From DATFMP01 sp035266845 (GTDB lineage: Bacteria; SAR324; JACQKK01), in contig DATFMP010000059.1 of assembly GCA_035266845.1 (NCBI GenBank), forward strand, positions 1-64,000: DNA of 64,000 nucleotides. Reading direction: 5' to 3'. Of the stretch, positions 50,791-59,277 are shown in pieces (position 1 is the first letter of the stretch; the number at the start of each line of letters is the position of its first letter). The notes under the pieces were generated by a model. The model was not told where the DNA came from and did no database searches. It worked only from the letters and a program-made list of their open reading frames with translations. Made by a program: the position numbers and the translations under genes.

Positions 50791-51723
50791 ATGTCGAAAA
50801 GGAGAACGAAGCAAGCCCACGCCCAGGCGGCCGCTGAACCCAAGCGGAGCAAGGGCGGGAGCCACCGGCCACCTGTGCTCAGAAAGCGGCATGTGCCCAA
50901 CTGGCCCGTGCTGTTGCTGGCGCTGGCGGGCATGGCGCTCACCGCCTATCTCTCGGCCACATCCTGGCTCAAGGCCGCACCGGCCTTTTGTGCGGACGGA
51001 AGCAGTTGCGATCTGGTGCAGAGCAGCCGCTGGGGCTCCCTGCTGGGCCTGCCCATGGCATTCTGGGGCTTCCTGGGCTATGCGGCGCTGGGGCACATCG
51101 CCTACCGCGTGCGCAACGCGGCGTGGCACTGGAAGGCCGCCTGGACCCTGAGCCTCGTCGGGCTGGCCGTCAGCATCTACCTGACGGCGGTCTCGATCTA
51201 CGTGATCGAGGCAACCTGCTTCTATTGCCTCACGTCACTGGGCCTGATGGCCGCGCTGTTCGTCGTGATCTCGCTGCAGCGCCCCGAGGGTCTGCCCTCG
51301 TTTTCGTGGCCATCCTGGGCCGGGCAGACGGGGTTGCTCGCCGTGGCGATCGTGGTGGGGCTGCAGTTGCACTACAGCGGCGTCTTCAATTCCGCAGCCG
51401 GACCGGAGAATCCCTACCTGCGGGGCTTGGCGGAACACCTGACCCAGAGCGGTGCCATCTTCTACGGCGCCTACTGGTGACCGGTCTGCGAGGAACAGAA
51501 GCATCTGTTCGGGGCATCGGTCGATCGCCTGCCATACGTGGAATGCTACCCTGACGGCCGCAACGCGGCGCGTGCGCCCGCCTGCGCGGAGCACAACATC
51601 AAATCGTACCCCACCTGGGAAATTGGCGGACAGTGGTACTTCCAGTTGCTGACGCCCGGGCGCTTGGCGCAACTGTCTGGATATGAGTCGGAGGGATCGG
51701 CTGCAGCCGCGGGGGGACGCTGA
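50791..51723 (+). CDS. VKOR-thioredoxin fusion with in-frame TGA (candidate selenoprotein)
   Basis: 310 codons if TGA at 51478-51480 (codon 230) is read as selenocysteine; 229 residues if it stops. Residues 37-195 are a vitamin K epoxide reductase domain with loop cysteines C67 and C73, the SSRW helix, and the CFYC active site (C143, C146) in the membrane. After the TGA the same frame continues PVCEEQKHLFGAS to 51723 with the thioredoxin landmarks PYVECYPDG and cis-Pro YPTW (P274). The TGA occupies the first cysteine of the usual W-C-P-x-C motif, giving UPVC with C233. VKOR-Trx fusions catalyse disulfide formation at the periplasmic face. A nonsense mutation is the alternative. Confidence 0.8.
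51481..51520 (+). promoter_or_regulatory. SECIS-like stem-loop directly after the in-frame TGA
   Basis: The 40 nt after TGA fold as CCG/CGG (51481-83 with 51518-20), an internal loop, TGC/GCA (51487-89 with 51514-16), a 3x3 internal loop, and a 6-bp upper stem GAACAG/CTGTTC (51493-98 with 51505-10) with loop AAGCAT. The loop starts 19 nt after the TGA, within the range for bacterial SECIS elements, and contains a G. A bulged U in the upper stem, common in known bacterial SECIS, is not obvious. Confidence 0.5.
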
Positions 51724-51849
51724 GCTGCAGCACTTGCACACGGGCGACCAAGGGGGGATACCTGCCGGTCTGCCCGGGCGTGCCAATCATCGCTTGAGCC
51801 GAAGCCGCGGCGCGGCAGACCTCAGAGCAGCAACCATCATCGGGTAATT

Positions 51850-52593
51850 ATGCAACTGAACCGGTGGCTCGAGTCCACGGGCCTGTTCCTTTTCCGCTAC
51901 CGCAGCCAGATTCCCGCCCTCACGCTGCTGGTGTTCTTCCTCGTGATGCAGCCGAACGACGGTGTGGGCTTTCACCTGGCCAATCTGAAGTGGGATCTGC
52001 TCTGCCTGGCTGTCTCGCTGGTGGGTCTGGGCATCCGGGTGCGGACGCTGGGCAGCACGCCGGAGGGCACCTCGGGCCGCAACCGGCGCCACCAAGTGGC
52101 CAACACCCTGAACACGACCGGCACGTACTCGCTGGTGCGCCACCCGCTCTACCTGGGCAACTTCATCATCTTCTTCGGCATCTCCATGGTGCCCCACGCC
52201 CTGTGGATCGTGGCGCTGAACACGGCCCTGTTCTGGGTGTTCTATCTGCCGATCATCTACGCCGAAGAGCAGTTCCTCACCCGCAAGTTCGGCGAGGCCT
52301 ACAAGGAGTGGATGCGGCACACTCCGCTCGTCGTGCCGTGGCGCATCCTCCGCTGGCGGTCCTCCGACCGCGCGTTCTCGGTCCAGACGGCCGTGCGGCG
52401 CGAGTACCAGACGCTCTTCGCCATCCTTGCCTACTACGCGCTGCTGGAAATGACGGGCGACATCGTGGAGGCCGGCCATTTTGTGATCGATCCGGTCTAT
52501 GCGGGCGTGTTCCTGGTCACGCTGGCACTGTACGTGGGTGCGCGCTATCTCGTGAAGCACACCCACCTCTTCACGATCCCGACCCAGAGCTGA
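51850..52593 (+). CDS. Isoprenylcysteine carboxyl methyltransferase-like membrane protein (PEMT/ICMT fold)
   Basis: 247-residue polytopic protein. The SAM-binding region of this family is readable as GTYSLVRHPLYLGNF (about 97-111), followed by EEQFLTRKFGEAYKEW (about 140-155). These are the ICMT/phospholipid N-methyltransferase hallmarks. A second half (about 195-240) adds two more helices, which is longer than the minimal family. Bacterial members methylate lipids or small thiols, and most are uncharacterised. It lies 126 bp after the VKOR gene on the same strand. Confidence 0.82.
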   Translation: MQLNRWLESTGLFLFRYRSQIPALTLLVFFLVMQPNDGVGFHLANLKWDLLCLAVSLVGLGIRVRTLGSTPEGTSGRNRRHQVANTLNTTGTYSLVRHPLYLGNFIIFFGISMVPHALWIVALNTALFWVFYLPIIYAEEQFLTRKFGEAYKEWMRHTPLVVPWRILRWRSSDRAFSVQTAVRREYQTLFAILAYYALLEMTGDIVEAGHFVIDPVYAGVFLVTLALYVGARYLVKHTHLFTIPTQS

Positions 52594-52634
52594 TCCCCGC
52601 CACCAGGGCCATGGCGCCCCGGCGGGGCGGCGTC

Positions 52635-53543
52635 TCAGCCCAGCCGAGCCCGCAGGAAGGCGCCCACGCGCTCGATGGCCTGCCGGCCCTCCGGCAGGTC
52701 GGGGCCGTTGTTCTGCCAGACGTGGGTCATCTCCTCCCAAAGGTCCAGTTCCACGGCCACACCCGCAGCCCGGGCCCGCTCGGCCAGCCGCAGCCCGTCG
52801 TCGCGCAGCACCTCGCGCCCACCCACTTGCACCAGCAGCGGGGGCAGACCCGTCAAGTCCGCGAAGAGCGGCGAGGCGCGGGGGTCGCGGGGGTCCGCGC
52901 CGTCCAGGTACAGGCCCGCGAAGCGCTCCAGGTAGCTACGCGATAGGGAGGGGTCGTCGCCCGCGAGGGCCGTCATGGATTCGCCCGAGTGTGTGAGATC
53001 CACCCAGGGCGAGAGGCACACCGCCGCGCCCGGCAGCGGCTCGCCCGCCTCGCGCAGCGCCACCAGCAGAGCCACGGCCAACCCGCCCCCCGCGGAATCG
53101 CCACCCACCGCCAGTTCGCCGGGCGTGCAACCGCCAGGGCAGCCCTGCGTGCGCAGCCAGCGCAGCGCAGCCAAAGCGTCCTCCAGCGCGGCGGGGAAGG
53201 GGTACTCGGGCGCCAGACGATAGTCGATGGCCAGCACACGCAGCCCGGCGGCGCGGGAGAGGCGCCCGCACATCTCGCGCACCGTGGCGATGGCGCCGCG
53301 ATAGTAGCCGCCGCCGTGCAGGTACAGCAGCGCGCCTCGCGCATCCGCGCCCGGTGCGACGATCCACTCCCCCGGCACCCCACCCGCGTCCACGGGTGTG
53401 CAGGTGACGTCCGCGGGAATTGGGATCTGCGCGGCCTTGCGACGCCCCGCCTCCCGCAGCTCTTCCACGGGCAGGGCGGCTCGGTCCGGCTGGGCCTGCA
53501 AGGTGCGGTACAACTGCTCGAACTCCACGCTGGCCATCGGCAT
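52635..53543 (-). CDS. Alpha/beta hydrolase, hormone-sensitive-lipase (HSL) family
   Basis: 302-residue esterase. The HSL oxyanion motif is LYLHGGGYYRGAI (about 72-84), the nucleophile elbow is VGGDSAGGGLAVAL (Ser about 146), and the late acid/His residues are in DPRASPLFADL and EEMTHVWQNN. It is a cytoplasmic carboxylesterase for short acyl esters. It is the downstream partner of the amidohydrolase gene at 53604 on the same strand, separated by 60 bp. The natural substrate is unknown. Confidence 0.9.
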   Translation of the reverse strand: MPMASVEFEQLYRTLQAQPDRAALPVEELREAGRRKAAQIPIPADVTCTPVDAGGVPGEWIVAPGADARGALLYLHGGGYYRGAIATVREMCGRLSRAAGLRVLAIDYRLAPEYPFPAALEDALAALRWLRTQGCPGGCTPGELAVGGDSAGGGLAVALLVALREAGEPLPGAAVCLSPWVDLTHSGESMTALAGDDPSLSRSYLERFAGLYLDGADPRDPRASPLFADLTGLPPLLVQVGGREVLRDDGLRLAERARAAGVAVELDLWEEMTHVWQNNGPDLPEGRQAIERVGAFLRARLG

Positions 53544-53603
53544 GGCTCCGGTTGAGGATGAGGTGGGCGCCGCAGGCCGTCTCCGGTCGAGGGCAGCGGC
53601 GGA

Positions 53604-54833
53604 TCAGGCGCCGAGCGGGCCGCTGAAAACCTGGCCCCGCGCCACCACGGCCACCGGCTTCAGCAGCGCGCGGATGTCCGCGAGGGGATCGCCGCGCACG
53701 GCCAGCAGGTCCGCCGCACGGCTCGGCGCCAGCACGCCCAGGTCCTCGCGCCCCAGCGCCTCGGCGGCCACGGAGGTGGCAGACTTGAGCACATAGGCCG
53801 GGGAAAGCCCCGCGCCCTCTACGCTCAGCACCAAGTCGCCCGGATAGTCCGCGAAGGTATTGTGGGCCACGCCCGCGTCGCTGCCCGAGACGATGCGCAC
53901 GCCATCGTCCACCAGCTTGTTCACCAACTCGAAGCGCGCCCGCTGCAGGGTCATGAAGGCCCGCTCGCGCGGTGTGAGGTCGGGGTCTTCCAGGCGCCGG
54001 GTCTTACCGATGCCCTGGAAGATGGTGGGGCACACGTAGATGCCCTCGCCGGCCATGGTGCGGGCCTGTTCCGGCTCGTAGGCGATGCCCGCGGGTGTCT
54101 GGAACGTGCAGTGCTCGATGGTGGTCATGCGCGCGGCAATGGAACCATGCACGCCCGGCGTGCCGTGCGCGTGGGAGGCCGTGCGCACGCCCAGGCGCCG
54201 GGCCTCCTCGGTCAGGGCACGCAGTTCCGCCTCGCCATACTGCGCGGCCAGCGGGTTGGTGCCCGGTGTGGAGTTGCCACCCGTGGCGAAGACCTTGATG
54301 AAGTCAGCGCCGGCCTTCACCTGCGCACGCACGGCGCGGCGCACCTCCAGCTCGCCGTCGGCCTCCACGCTGCAGAACCAGCAATGGCCGCCCGTGGTCG
54401 TTATGCCCGCCCCGGCCGCCACCACTCGCGGCGCGACCAGCGTGCCCTGCTCCACCGCATCGCGCACGGCGAAGGCGATCTCGTTCACGGTCGCGCAATC
54501 GCGCACGGTGGTCACGCCCGTGGCCAGGGCACGCTTCAGGTTCTCCACGGAGCGAATCAGGCGCGCCTGCGGCGATTCGCGCAGGTGGTCGCCCATCACA
54601 TCCGCCGAGCCGCTGAAGGCCATGTGCACGTGCATGTTGATGAGCCCGGGCAGCAGCGTCACCTGTGGCCCCAGCTCCAGCGTGCGCGCGAAATGCTCCG
54701 GGTGCTCGGCCAGTTCGCTCTGCGGCCCCACGGCCATGATGCGACCGGCCTCAATGGCCACGTAGGCCTGCTCCAGCAGGCGGTCGGATTGGCCGTCGAA
54801 GAGCCGGCCGGCCTTGATCAGTAAATCCGTCAT
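53604..54833 (-). CDS. Metal-dependent amidohydrolase (imidazolonepropionase/prolidase-like)
   Basis: 409-residue amidohydrolase superfamily protein. Metal ligands are in NMHVHMAFSG (about 65), the carboxylated-lysine region FIKVFATGG (about 188), HAHGTPG (about 220), EHCTFQ (about 240) and SGSDAGVAHNTF. The pattern fits Xaa-Pro dipeptidase and other amide hydrolases of this branch. The start at 54833 (MTDLLIKAG) is the family start; upstream residues are rejected. It is divergent from the DUF481 gene. Confidence 0.9.
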   Translation of the reverse strand: MTDLLIKAGRLFDGQSDRLLEQAYVAIEAGRIMAVGPQSELAEHPEHFARTLELGPQVTLLPGLINMHVHMAFSGSADVMGDHLRESPQARLIRSVENLKRALATGVTTVRDCATVNEIAFAVRDAVEQGTLVAPRVVAAGAGITTTGGHCWFCSVEADGELEVRRAVRAQVKAGADFIKVFATGGNSTPGTNPLAAQYGEAELRALTEEARRLGVRTASHAHGTPGVHGSIAARMTTIEHCTFQTPAGIAYEPEQARTMAGEGIYVCPTIFQGIGKTRRLEDPDLTPRERAFMTLQRARFELVNKLVDDGVRIVSGSDAGVAHNTFADYPGDLVLSVEGAGLSPAYVLKSATSVAAEALGREDLGVLAPSRAADLLAVRGDPLADIRALLKPVAVVARGQVFSGPLGA

Positions 54834-55117
54834 GGTCTCCCATTCCCTGATGCTCGGCTGGCCGGGTCGCTGCGCTGCGCTCACGGGCTATAGTGCCCGC
54901 TTCCCCGGCGCTGGATTGTAGCCGCTCCAGTGCCGCACGTCACCGCATTTCCGGCACGGCGGGGGTCAGCCCGGGCGCTTCCGGCTACCACGAATGGCGC
55001 CGGTGCGCCTCGGCTGGGCCTTCGCGCCCGGGCATGGTAGCCTGGATGTATCCTGCAAACCATCCGCAGTCTCCGCGACGGCGTCCGCTGCCGCCGCGCG
55101 AGCTTCGCCGCCTGCTC

Positions 55118-55915
55118 ATGCTGCTTCGCCGAGTTCTGCTCTGTGCCGTGCTGTTGCCTACGCTGGCTCTGGCCTGCGCGCCGCGGGCCCAGGCCAATGG
55201 TGGCGAAGGCGCGATCTTTAATCCCAGCGAGGGCCGCATCAGCCAGTGGCTGAGCGCCGGCGAGGTGCAGGAGAGCCACTGGAACAGCGAAGCCGAACTG
55301 GGCTATCTCTCCGTGAGCGGCAACGCGCCCTCGCTCTCCACCTATGCCCGCGCGCGCGTGGTTAACGACCGGCCCCGCTGGCGCCACCAGTTCCGCGCCG
55401 AGACCATCTTCAGCGAGACGCAGGATACTGCCGCCAGTCAGCAGTACCGCGCCTCGCAGACCAGCGCCTACAAGCTGAGCCCGAGCAACTACCTGTTCGA
55501 GGCACTGCGCTATGACCGCAACGTCTCGCAGGGCATTCGCTGGCGCTGGTCGGAGGTGGGCGGCTACGGGCGGCAACTGCTGCAGGCCGGCGACACGAGC
55601 CTCGTGGCGGAGATCGGCGCGGGCACCCGCCAGACCCGCCGCACCGACTTGGCCGACGTGCAGCGCGAACCCATTGGCGTGCTCATCTCGGAGCTGAACT
55701 GGGAGTTCATCAAGGGCTCCAGCTTCAACGAATACGTCATCGTGGAGAGCGGCCGCACCAATACGCTGGTGCTCTCGCAGACCGCGCTCACGCTGAGCAT
55801 CCAGGGCAATCTCTCCGCCCGCCTGTCCTACGACGTGACGCACAACTCGGACGTCCCCGCGGGCGTCCAGCGCACGGACGCCACCAGCTCCGTGACCCTC
55901 GTCTACAAGTTCTGA
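55118..55915 (+). CDS. DUF481 (YdiY-like) outer-membrane protein
   Basis: 265-residue protein with a signal peptide (MLLRRVLLCAVLLPTLALA), then a DUF481 domain of regularly spaced beta strands such as WNSEAELGYLSVSGNAPS and ending SVTLVYKF with a C-terminal Phe. DUF481 proteins are predicted outer-membrane barrels induced by acid in E. coli (YdiY). In-frame ATGs up to 54893 exist, but the signal peptide begins at 55118. It converges with the ABM-domain gene. Confidence 0.87.
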   Translation: MLLRRVLLCAVLLPTLALACAPRAQANGGEGAIFNPSEGRISQWLSAGEVQESHWNSEAELGYLSVSGNAPSLSTYARARVVNDRPRWRHQFRAETIFSETQDTAASQQYRASQTSAYKLSPSNYLFEALRYDRNVSQGIRWRWSEVGGYGRQLLQAGDTSLVAEIGAGTRQTRRTDLADVQREPIGVLISELNWEFIKGSSFNEYVIVESGRTNTLVLSQTALTLSIQGNLSARLSYDVTHNSDVPAGVQRTDATSSVTLVYKF

Positions 55916-55929
55916 GGGACCGCAGCCCG

Positions 55930-56259
55930 TCAATCCGCCGTGTCGGAGGCGTCCACGGGCACGTCGCGCTCGGCCAGCACCTGCAGGCGCGTGATGCGCA
56001 TGCGCTTGAAGATGCCGCGCTTGCCCTGCACCTGCGCCTCGCGATGCTTGGGGTGGTGGTACCACGCCTCGATCGCCGCCTCGCTCTCCCAGAAGCTGAT
56101 GGAGAGCAGCTTGCCCTCGGTCATCACCGAGCGCGCACGGTCGATGCGGATGAAGCCCGGCTGCTTGTAAAGCTCGGCGAACAGTCCCTTGGATATGGCG
56201 AAGTACTCTTCCTCGCGTCCAGGGTTGGGCTCTGCTTCGAAGATGATCACGTAGGCCAT
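55930..56259 (-). CDS. Antibiotic biosynthesis monooxygenase (ABM) domain protein
   Basis: 109-residue ferredoxin-like ABM protein. The segment VIIFEAEPNPGREEEYFAISKGL and the aromatic WESEAAIEAWYHHPKHREAQ block (about 58-77) are family hallmarks. Members include quinol or heme monooxygenases and dimeric stress proteins, and many lack known activity. The start at 56259 follows a weak ribosome-binding site; upstream residues in the frame lack family similarity. It is convergent with DUF481. Confidence 0.87.
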   Translation of the reverse strand: MAYVIIFEAEPNPGREEEYFAISKGLFAELYKQPGFIRIDRARSVMTEGKLLSISFWESEAAIEAWYHHPKHREAQVQGKRGIFKRMRITRLQVLAERDVPVDASDTAD

Positions 56260-56511
56260 GGGCGCGTTCCTGCGGGATGGGGGGAGGGGCCGCGCGGGGC
56301 GGCGCATATGCCCCAGCGATAGCACGACCAAGCGCCGCGAGCGACCGCCCGCGCTTGCCAGGGACCTGCGCGCTCACTATGCTGCGTACGTCGCGCGGGC
56401 CCAGGCCCCGCGGCGGAAACCCCGGGCTGCGGCGCCGACGCCGCACCGCCCGGCCCTGTGCCAAGAACCGTGCACCCTCGCACTCCAGCCGGCTCTTCTG
56501 CCTACCCGCCC

Positions 56512-57720
56512 ATGCGCCTGCCCCTCGACGACATCCGCGTGCTGGATCTCTCCTCGGTGATCGCCGGGCCCTATTGCAGCTACCACCTGGTGCAGATGGG
56601 CGCCACGGTGATCAAGATCGAGCAGCCCGGCAGCGGGGATGCGGCGCGGCGGCAGGGGGCCGATCCGGCCCTCAACGCCCGCAACATGGGGGCGTCCTTC
56701 CTTGGCCTGAACGCGGGCAAGCGCGCCATCACGCTGAACCTGAAGCATCCGGACGGCAAGGCGATCTTCCTGCGCCTGCTGGCCACGGCGGACGTGGTGC
56801 TGGAGAACTTCCGTCCCGGCGTGATGGAGCGCCTGGGGCTGGGCTACGAGGCCCTGCGGGCGGAGCGGCCGGGGCTGGTCTACTGCGCCATCTCCGGCTT
56901 CGGGCAGGACACCAGCTACCGCGCCAAGCCCGCCTACGACCAGATCGTGCAGGGGCTCTCCGGGGCCATGGCCACCACGGGCGATGCCGGCAGCGGCCCC
57001 CTGCGCGCGGGTTACCCGGTCAGCGATACGCTGGGCGGCATTAACGCCGCCTACGCCATCGTGGCGGCGCTGCTGCAGCGCGAGCGCGACCCGGCCGGCA
57101 CCGGGCAGTTCATCGACGTGTCCATGCTCGATGCCACCATCTCCGCCATGGGCTGGGCCACCTCCAACTGGCTGGCGGCTGGGCAGAAGCCCCGGCTGAT
57201 GGGCAACGACAACTTCAGCGCCAGTCCCTCCGGCAGCTTCCGCGTGGCGGACGGCCTGATCAACGTGGCGGCCAACATGCAGCCGCAGTTCGAGGCGTTC
57301 TGCCGCATCGTGGGCCGCGAGGCCCTGATCGCCGACCCGCGCTTCCCCGATCCCGACGCGCGCATCCAGCACCGCGACGCCCTGAAGGCGGAGCTGGAGA
57401 GCGCCCTGCAGGAGCGGCCCGGCGCGGAGTGGGTGGAGGCCCTCAACGCCGCGGGCGTGCCGGCCGGGCCCGTGCTGGGATTGGACGAGGCGACCCGCCT
57501 GCCTCCCGTGCAGGAGCGCGGCTCCGTGCAACGCTTCGAGGGCGTGCCGGGCGTGGAGCGGCCGTTCGAGGTGTTCCGTCCCGCCTATCGCCTCTCCGGC
57601 GGCGCCCCGCAGACCGGCGAGCCCCCGGCGCAACTGGGGCAGCACACGGACGCCGTGCTGGCCGAGCTGGGCTACAGCGCCGAGGAGATCGCCGCCTTCC
57701 GCGAGGCGGGTGCTGTGTGA
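56512..57720 (+). CDS. Family III CoA-transferase (CaiB/BaiF), paralogue 1
   Basis: 402-residue Family III acyl-CoA transferase. The N-terminal IRVLDLSSVIAGPYCSYHLVQMGATVIKIEQPGSGDA segment (seen from residue 7) is diagnostic, and the catalytic Asp lies in the FIDVSMLDATI region near residue 205. It moves CoA between carboxylic acids, often in carnitine, oxalate or aromatic catabolism. A related gene lies at 60911-62107. The neighbour downstream encodes a GST, and the substrate is unknown. Confidence 0.93.
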   Translation: MRLPLDDIRVLDLSSVIAGPYCSYHLVQMGATVIKIEQPGSGDAARRQGADPALNARNMGASFLGLNAGKRAITLNLKHPDGKAIFLRLLATADVVLENFRPGVMERLGLGYEALRAERPGLVYCAISGFGQDTSYRAKPAYDQIVQGLSGAMATTGDAGSGPLRAGYPVSDTLGGINAAYAIVAALLQRERDPAGTGQFIDVSMLDATISAMGWATSNWLAAGQKPRLMGNDNFSASPSGSFRVADGLINVAANMQPQFEAFCRIVGREALIADPRFPDPDARIQHRDALKAELESALQERPGAEWVEALNAAGVPAGPVLGLDEATRLPPVQERGSVQRFEGVPGVERPFEVFRPAYRLSGGAPQTGEPPAQLGQHTDAVLAELGYSAEEIAAFREAGAV

Positions 57721-57733
57721 GAGTGGGTCGCCG

Positions 57734-58354
57734 CTAGTTCGCGAAGGGCACGGCCATGCCTTTCTCCACGGCCGGGCGGGCACCGACCAGGTCGTACCAG
57801 CGCTTCACGTGGGGGAAGTCGTTGAGGTCGGTCTTGTGGCGCGAGTGCCGGGCCACCCAGGGATAGATGGCCATGTCGGCAATGCTGTAGTCGTCCGCGA
57901 AGTACTCGCTGCCCGCCAGGTGCTTGTCCATCACGCCATAGAGGCGCGCGGTCTCCTTGGCGTAGCGCTCCAGGCCGTAGGGGTCGTTGACCGACTCCAT
58001 GCGGAAGTGGTGGTTCTGCCCGAACATGGGGCCCACCCCGCCCATCTGGAACATCAGCCACTGCATGGTGCGATAGCGCGCGCCGGGCTCGGTGGGGAAG
58101 AAGCGCCCCGTCTTCTCGGCCAGGTAGAACAGGATCGCGCCCGATTCGAACAGGGAGAAGGACTTTCCGCCCGGCCCGTCCTGGTCGATGATGGCCGGAA
58201 TCTTGTTGTTGGGACTGATGGCGAGGAACTCTGGGCTGAACTGCTCGTCTTTACCGATGTTGATGGGATGCACCGTGTAGGAAAGGCCCAATTCTTCCAG
58301 CATCACGGACACCTTGCGCCCGTTGGGCGTGGCCCAGGTGTAGAGATCGATCAT
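57734..58354 (-). CDS. Glutathione S-transferase, YfcG/YghU-like
   Basis: 206-residue GST. The N-terminal thioredoxin-like domain begins YTWATPNGRKVSVMLEEL, where the Thr/Asn of TPNG activates glutathione in the disulfide-bond reductase group (YfcG). The KIPAIID and FESGAILFYLAEK segments complete the glutathione site. The C-terminal helical domain is typical. YfcG-type enzymes reduce disulfides with glutathione. It converges with the CoA-transferase gene (13 bp apart). Confidence 0.92.
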   Translation of the reverse strand: MIDLYTWATPNGRKVSVMLEELGLSYTVHPINIGKDEQFSPEFLAISPNNKIPAIIDQDGPGGKSFSLFESGAILFYLAEKTGRFFPTEPGARYRTMQWLMFQMGGVGPMFGQNHHFRMESVNDPYGLERYAKETARLYGVMDKHLAGSEYFADDYSIADMAIYPWVARHSRHKTDLNDFPHVKRWYDLVGARPAVEKGMAVPFAN

Positions 58355-58671
58355 GAGACCCTGCGGGTGAGAGCGTGAGGCGACGGTGGGGCGCGGGCCG
58401 AGCAGGCCAGCCAGCCCAAATTGTCTCGATCTTAGGAGCGTTGGACCGGGTGGTCAACAATGGGCCCCGACACCGCCCCTGTCGCCCCCACCGAGGCGCT
58501 CTGGAGTGCGACGATGCGCCGGAAGCTTCCGGGCGCCGTGCAACAAAGGGCTGTGCTTTGCCGCCCGCCGCGCTATAGTCATGATATCATGGCGCTTTCG
58601 CCCGCAGGGGCGCGCCGCTGCCCCGCGGGCCGGGCGGTCTTGCGGGAAGCACTACCTCGGAGCCAGTAACG
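58355..58671. other. 317-bp divergent gap between GST and TetR genes
   Basis: No gene is supported. It contains a perfect 12-bp palindrome CATGATATCATG at 58580-58591, about 80 bp before the tetR-type ATG, and a GGAG ribosome-binding site just ahead of that start. Confidence 0.55.
58580..58591. promoter_or_regulatory. Palindrome CATGATATCATG upstream of TetR gene
   Basis: This is a perfect 12-bp palindrome in an A/T-rich island (CTATAGTCATGATATCATGG) within very GC-rich DNA, located between the divergent GST and TetR genes. It could be an operator or part of a promoter. No direct evidence links it to the regulator. Confidence 0.35.
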
Positions 58672-59277
58672 ATGGGCCGCACCAGCGACGCCAGGGAACG
58701 ACTGATCGACACGGCTGTGGGGCTGATCCGGGCGCGCAGTTACGCCTCGGTCAGTGTGGACGACCTGTGCCGCGGCGCGGGCGTGCGCAAGGGCAGCTTC
58801 TACCACTTCTTCCCCTCTAAGCGCGATCTGGCCCTGGCCGCCCTGGACGCGTGGTGGGAGACCACCCGCAGCGAAGTGCTGGAGCCCGCGTTCCAGCCGG
58901 ACGTGCCACCCCTGCAGCGCATCCAGCGGGCCTTTCAGCGCGCCGCAGGCCAGCAGTCCCGCAACAAGGAGCGTGCCGGCAACGTGCAGGGCTGCCCCTT
59001 CGGCAACCTGGCATTGGAGCTGTCCTCTCAGGACGAGGTCATCCGCCAGCGCCTGCAGGGTGCCTTCGGCCGCTTCGCGGGCTACTTCGAGCGCGCCCTG
59101 GCTGAGGCCAGCACCGCCGGCCAGCTTCCGCCCGGGACGGACGTCCCGGCCGCGGCGCAAGCCCTGCTGGCCTATCTCTACGGCATGATCCTGCTCGCCA
59201 AGACGGCCGACGACGTGGGCGTGATGGAGCGCCTGGGGCCCCTCGCCCTGCGCCTGGTGACAGCGCCGGACGCCTGA
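58672..59277 (+). CDS. TetR-family transcriptional regulator
   Basis: 201-residue regulator. The HTH occupies residues about 9-55, with ERLIDTAVGLIRARSYASVSVDDLCRGAGVRKGSFYHFFPSK covering the three helices. The C-terminal ligand domain has a Cys/Gly segment GCPFGNLALELS typical of the TetR_C (YbiH-like) subgroup. It probably represses a nearby detoxification or catabolic gene in response to a small molecule. Candidate operators are the palindrome at 58580 and ACTGACCAGT at 59389. Confidence 0.9.
   Translation: MGRTSDARERLIDTAVGLIRARSYASVSVDDLCRGAGVRKGSFYHFFPSKRDLALAALDAWWETTRSEVLEPAFQPDVPPLQRIQRAFQRAAGQQSRNKERAGNVQGCPFGNLALELSSQDEVIRQRLQGAFGRFAGYFERALAEASTAGQLPPGTDVPAAAQALLAYLYGMILLAKTADDVGVMERLGPLALRLVTAPDA

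Noticed and set aside
51478..51480. Treating the TGA as a normal stop, giving a 229-residue VKOR followed by an unrelated short gene
   Set aside because: The frame continues without shift into a recognisable thioredoxin domain that fusion homologues have, and no start codon or ribosome-binding site suits a separate gene. I kept nonsense mutation as the live alternative to selenocysteine.
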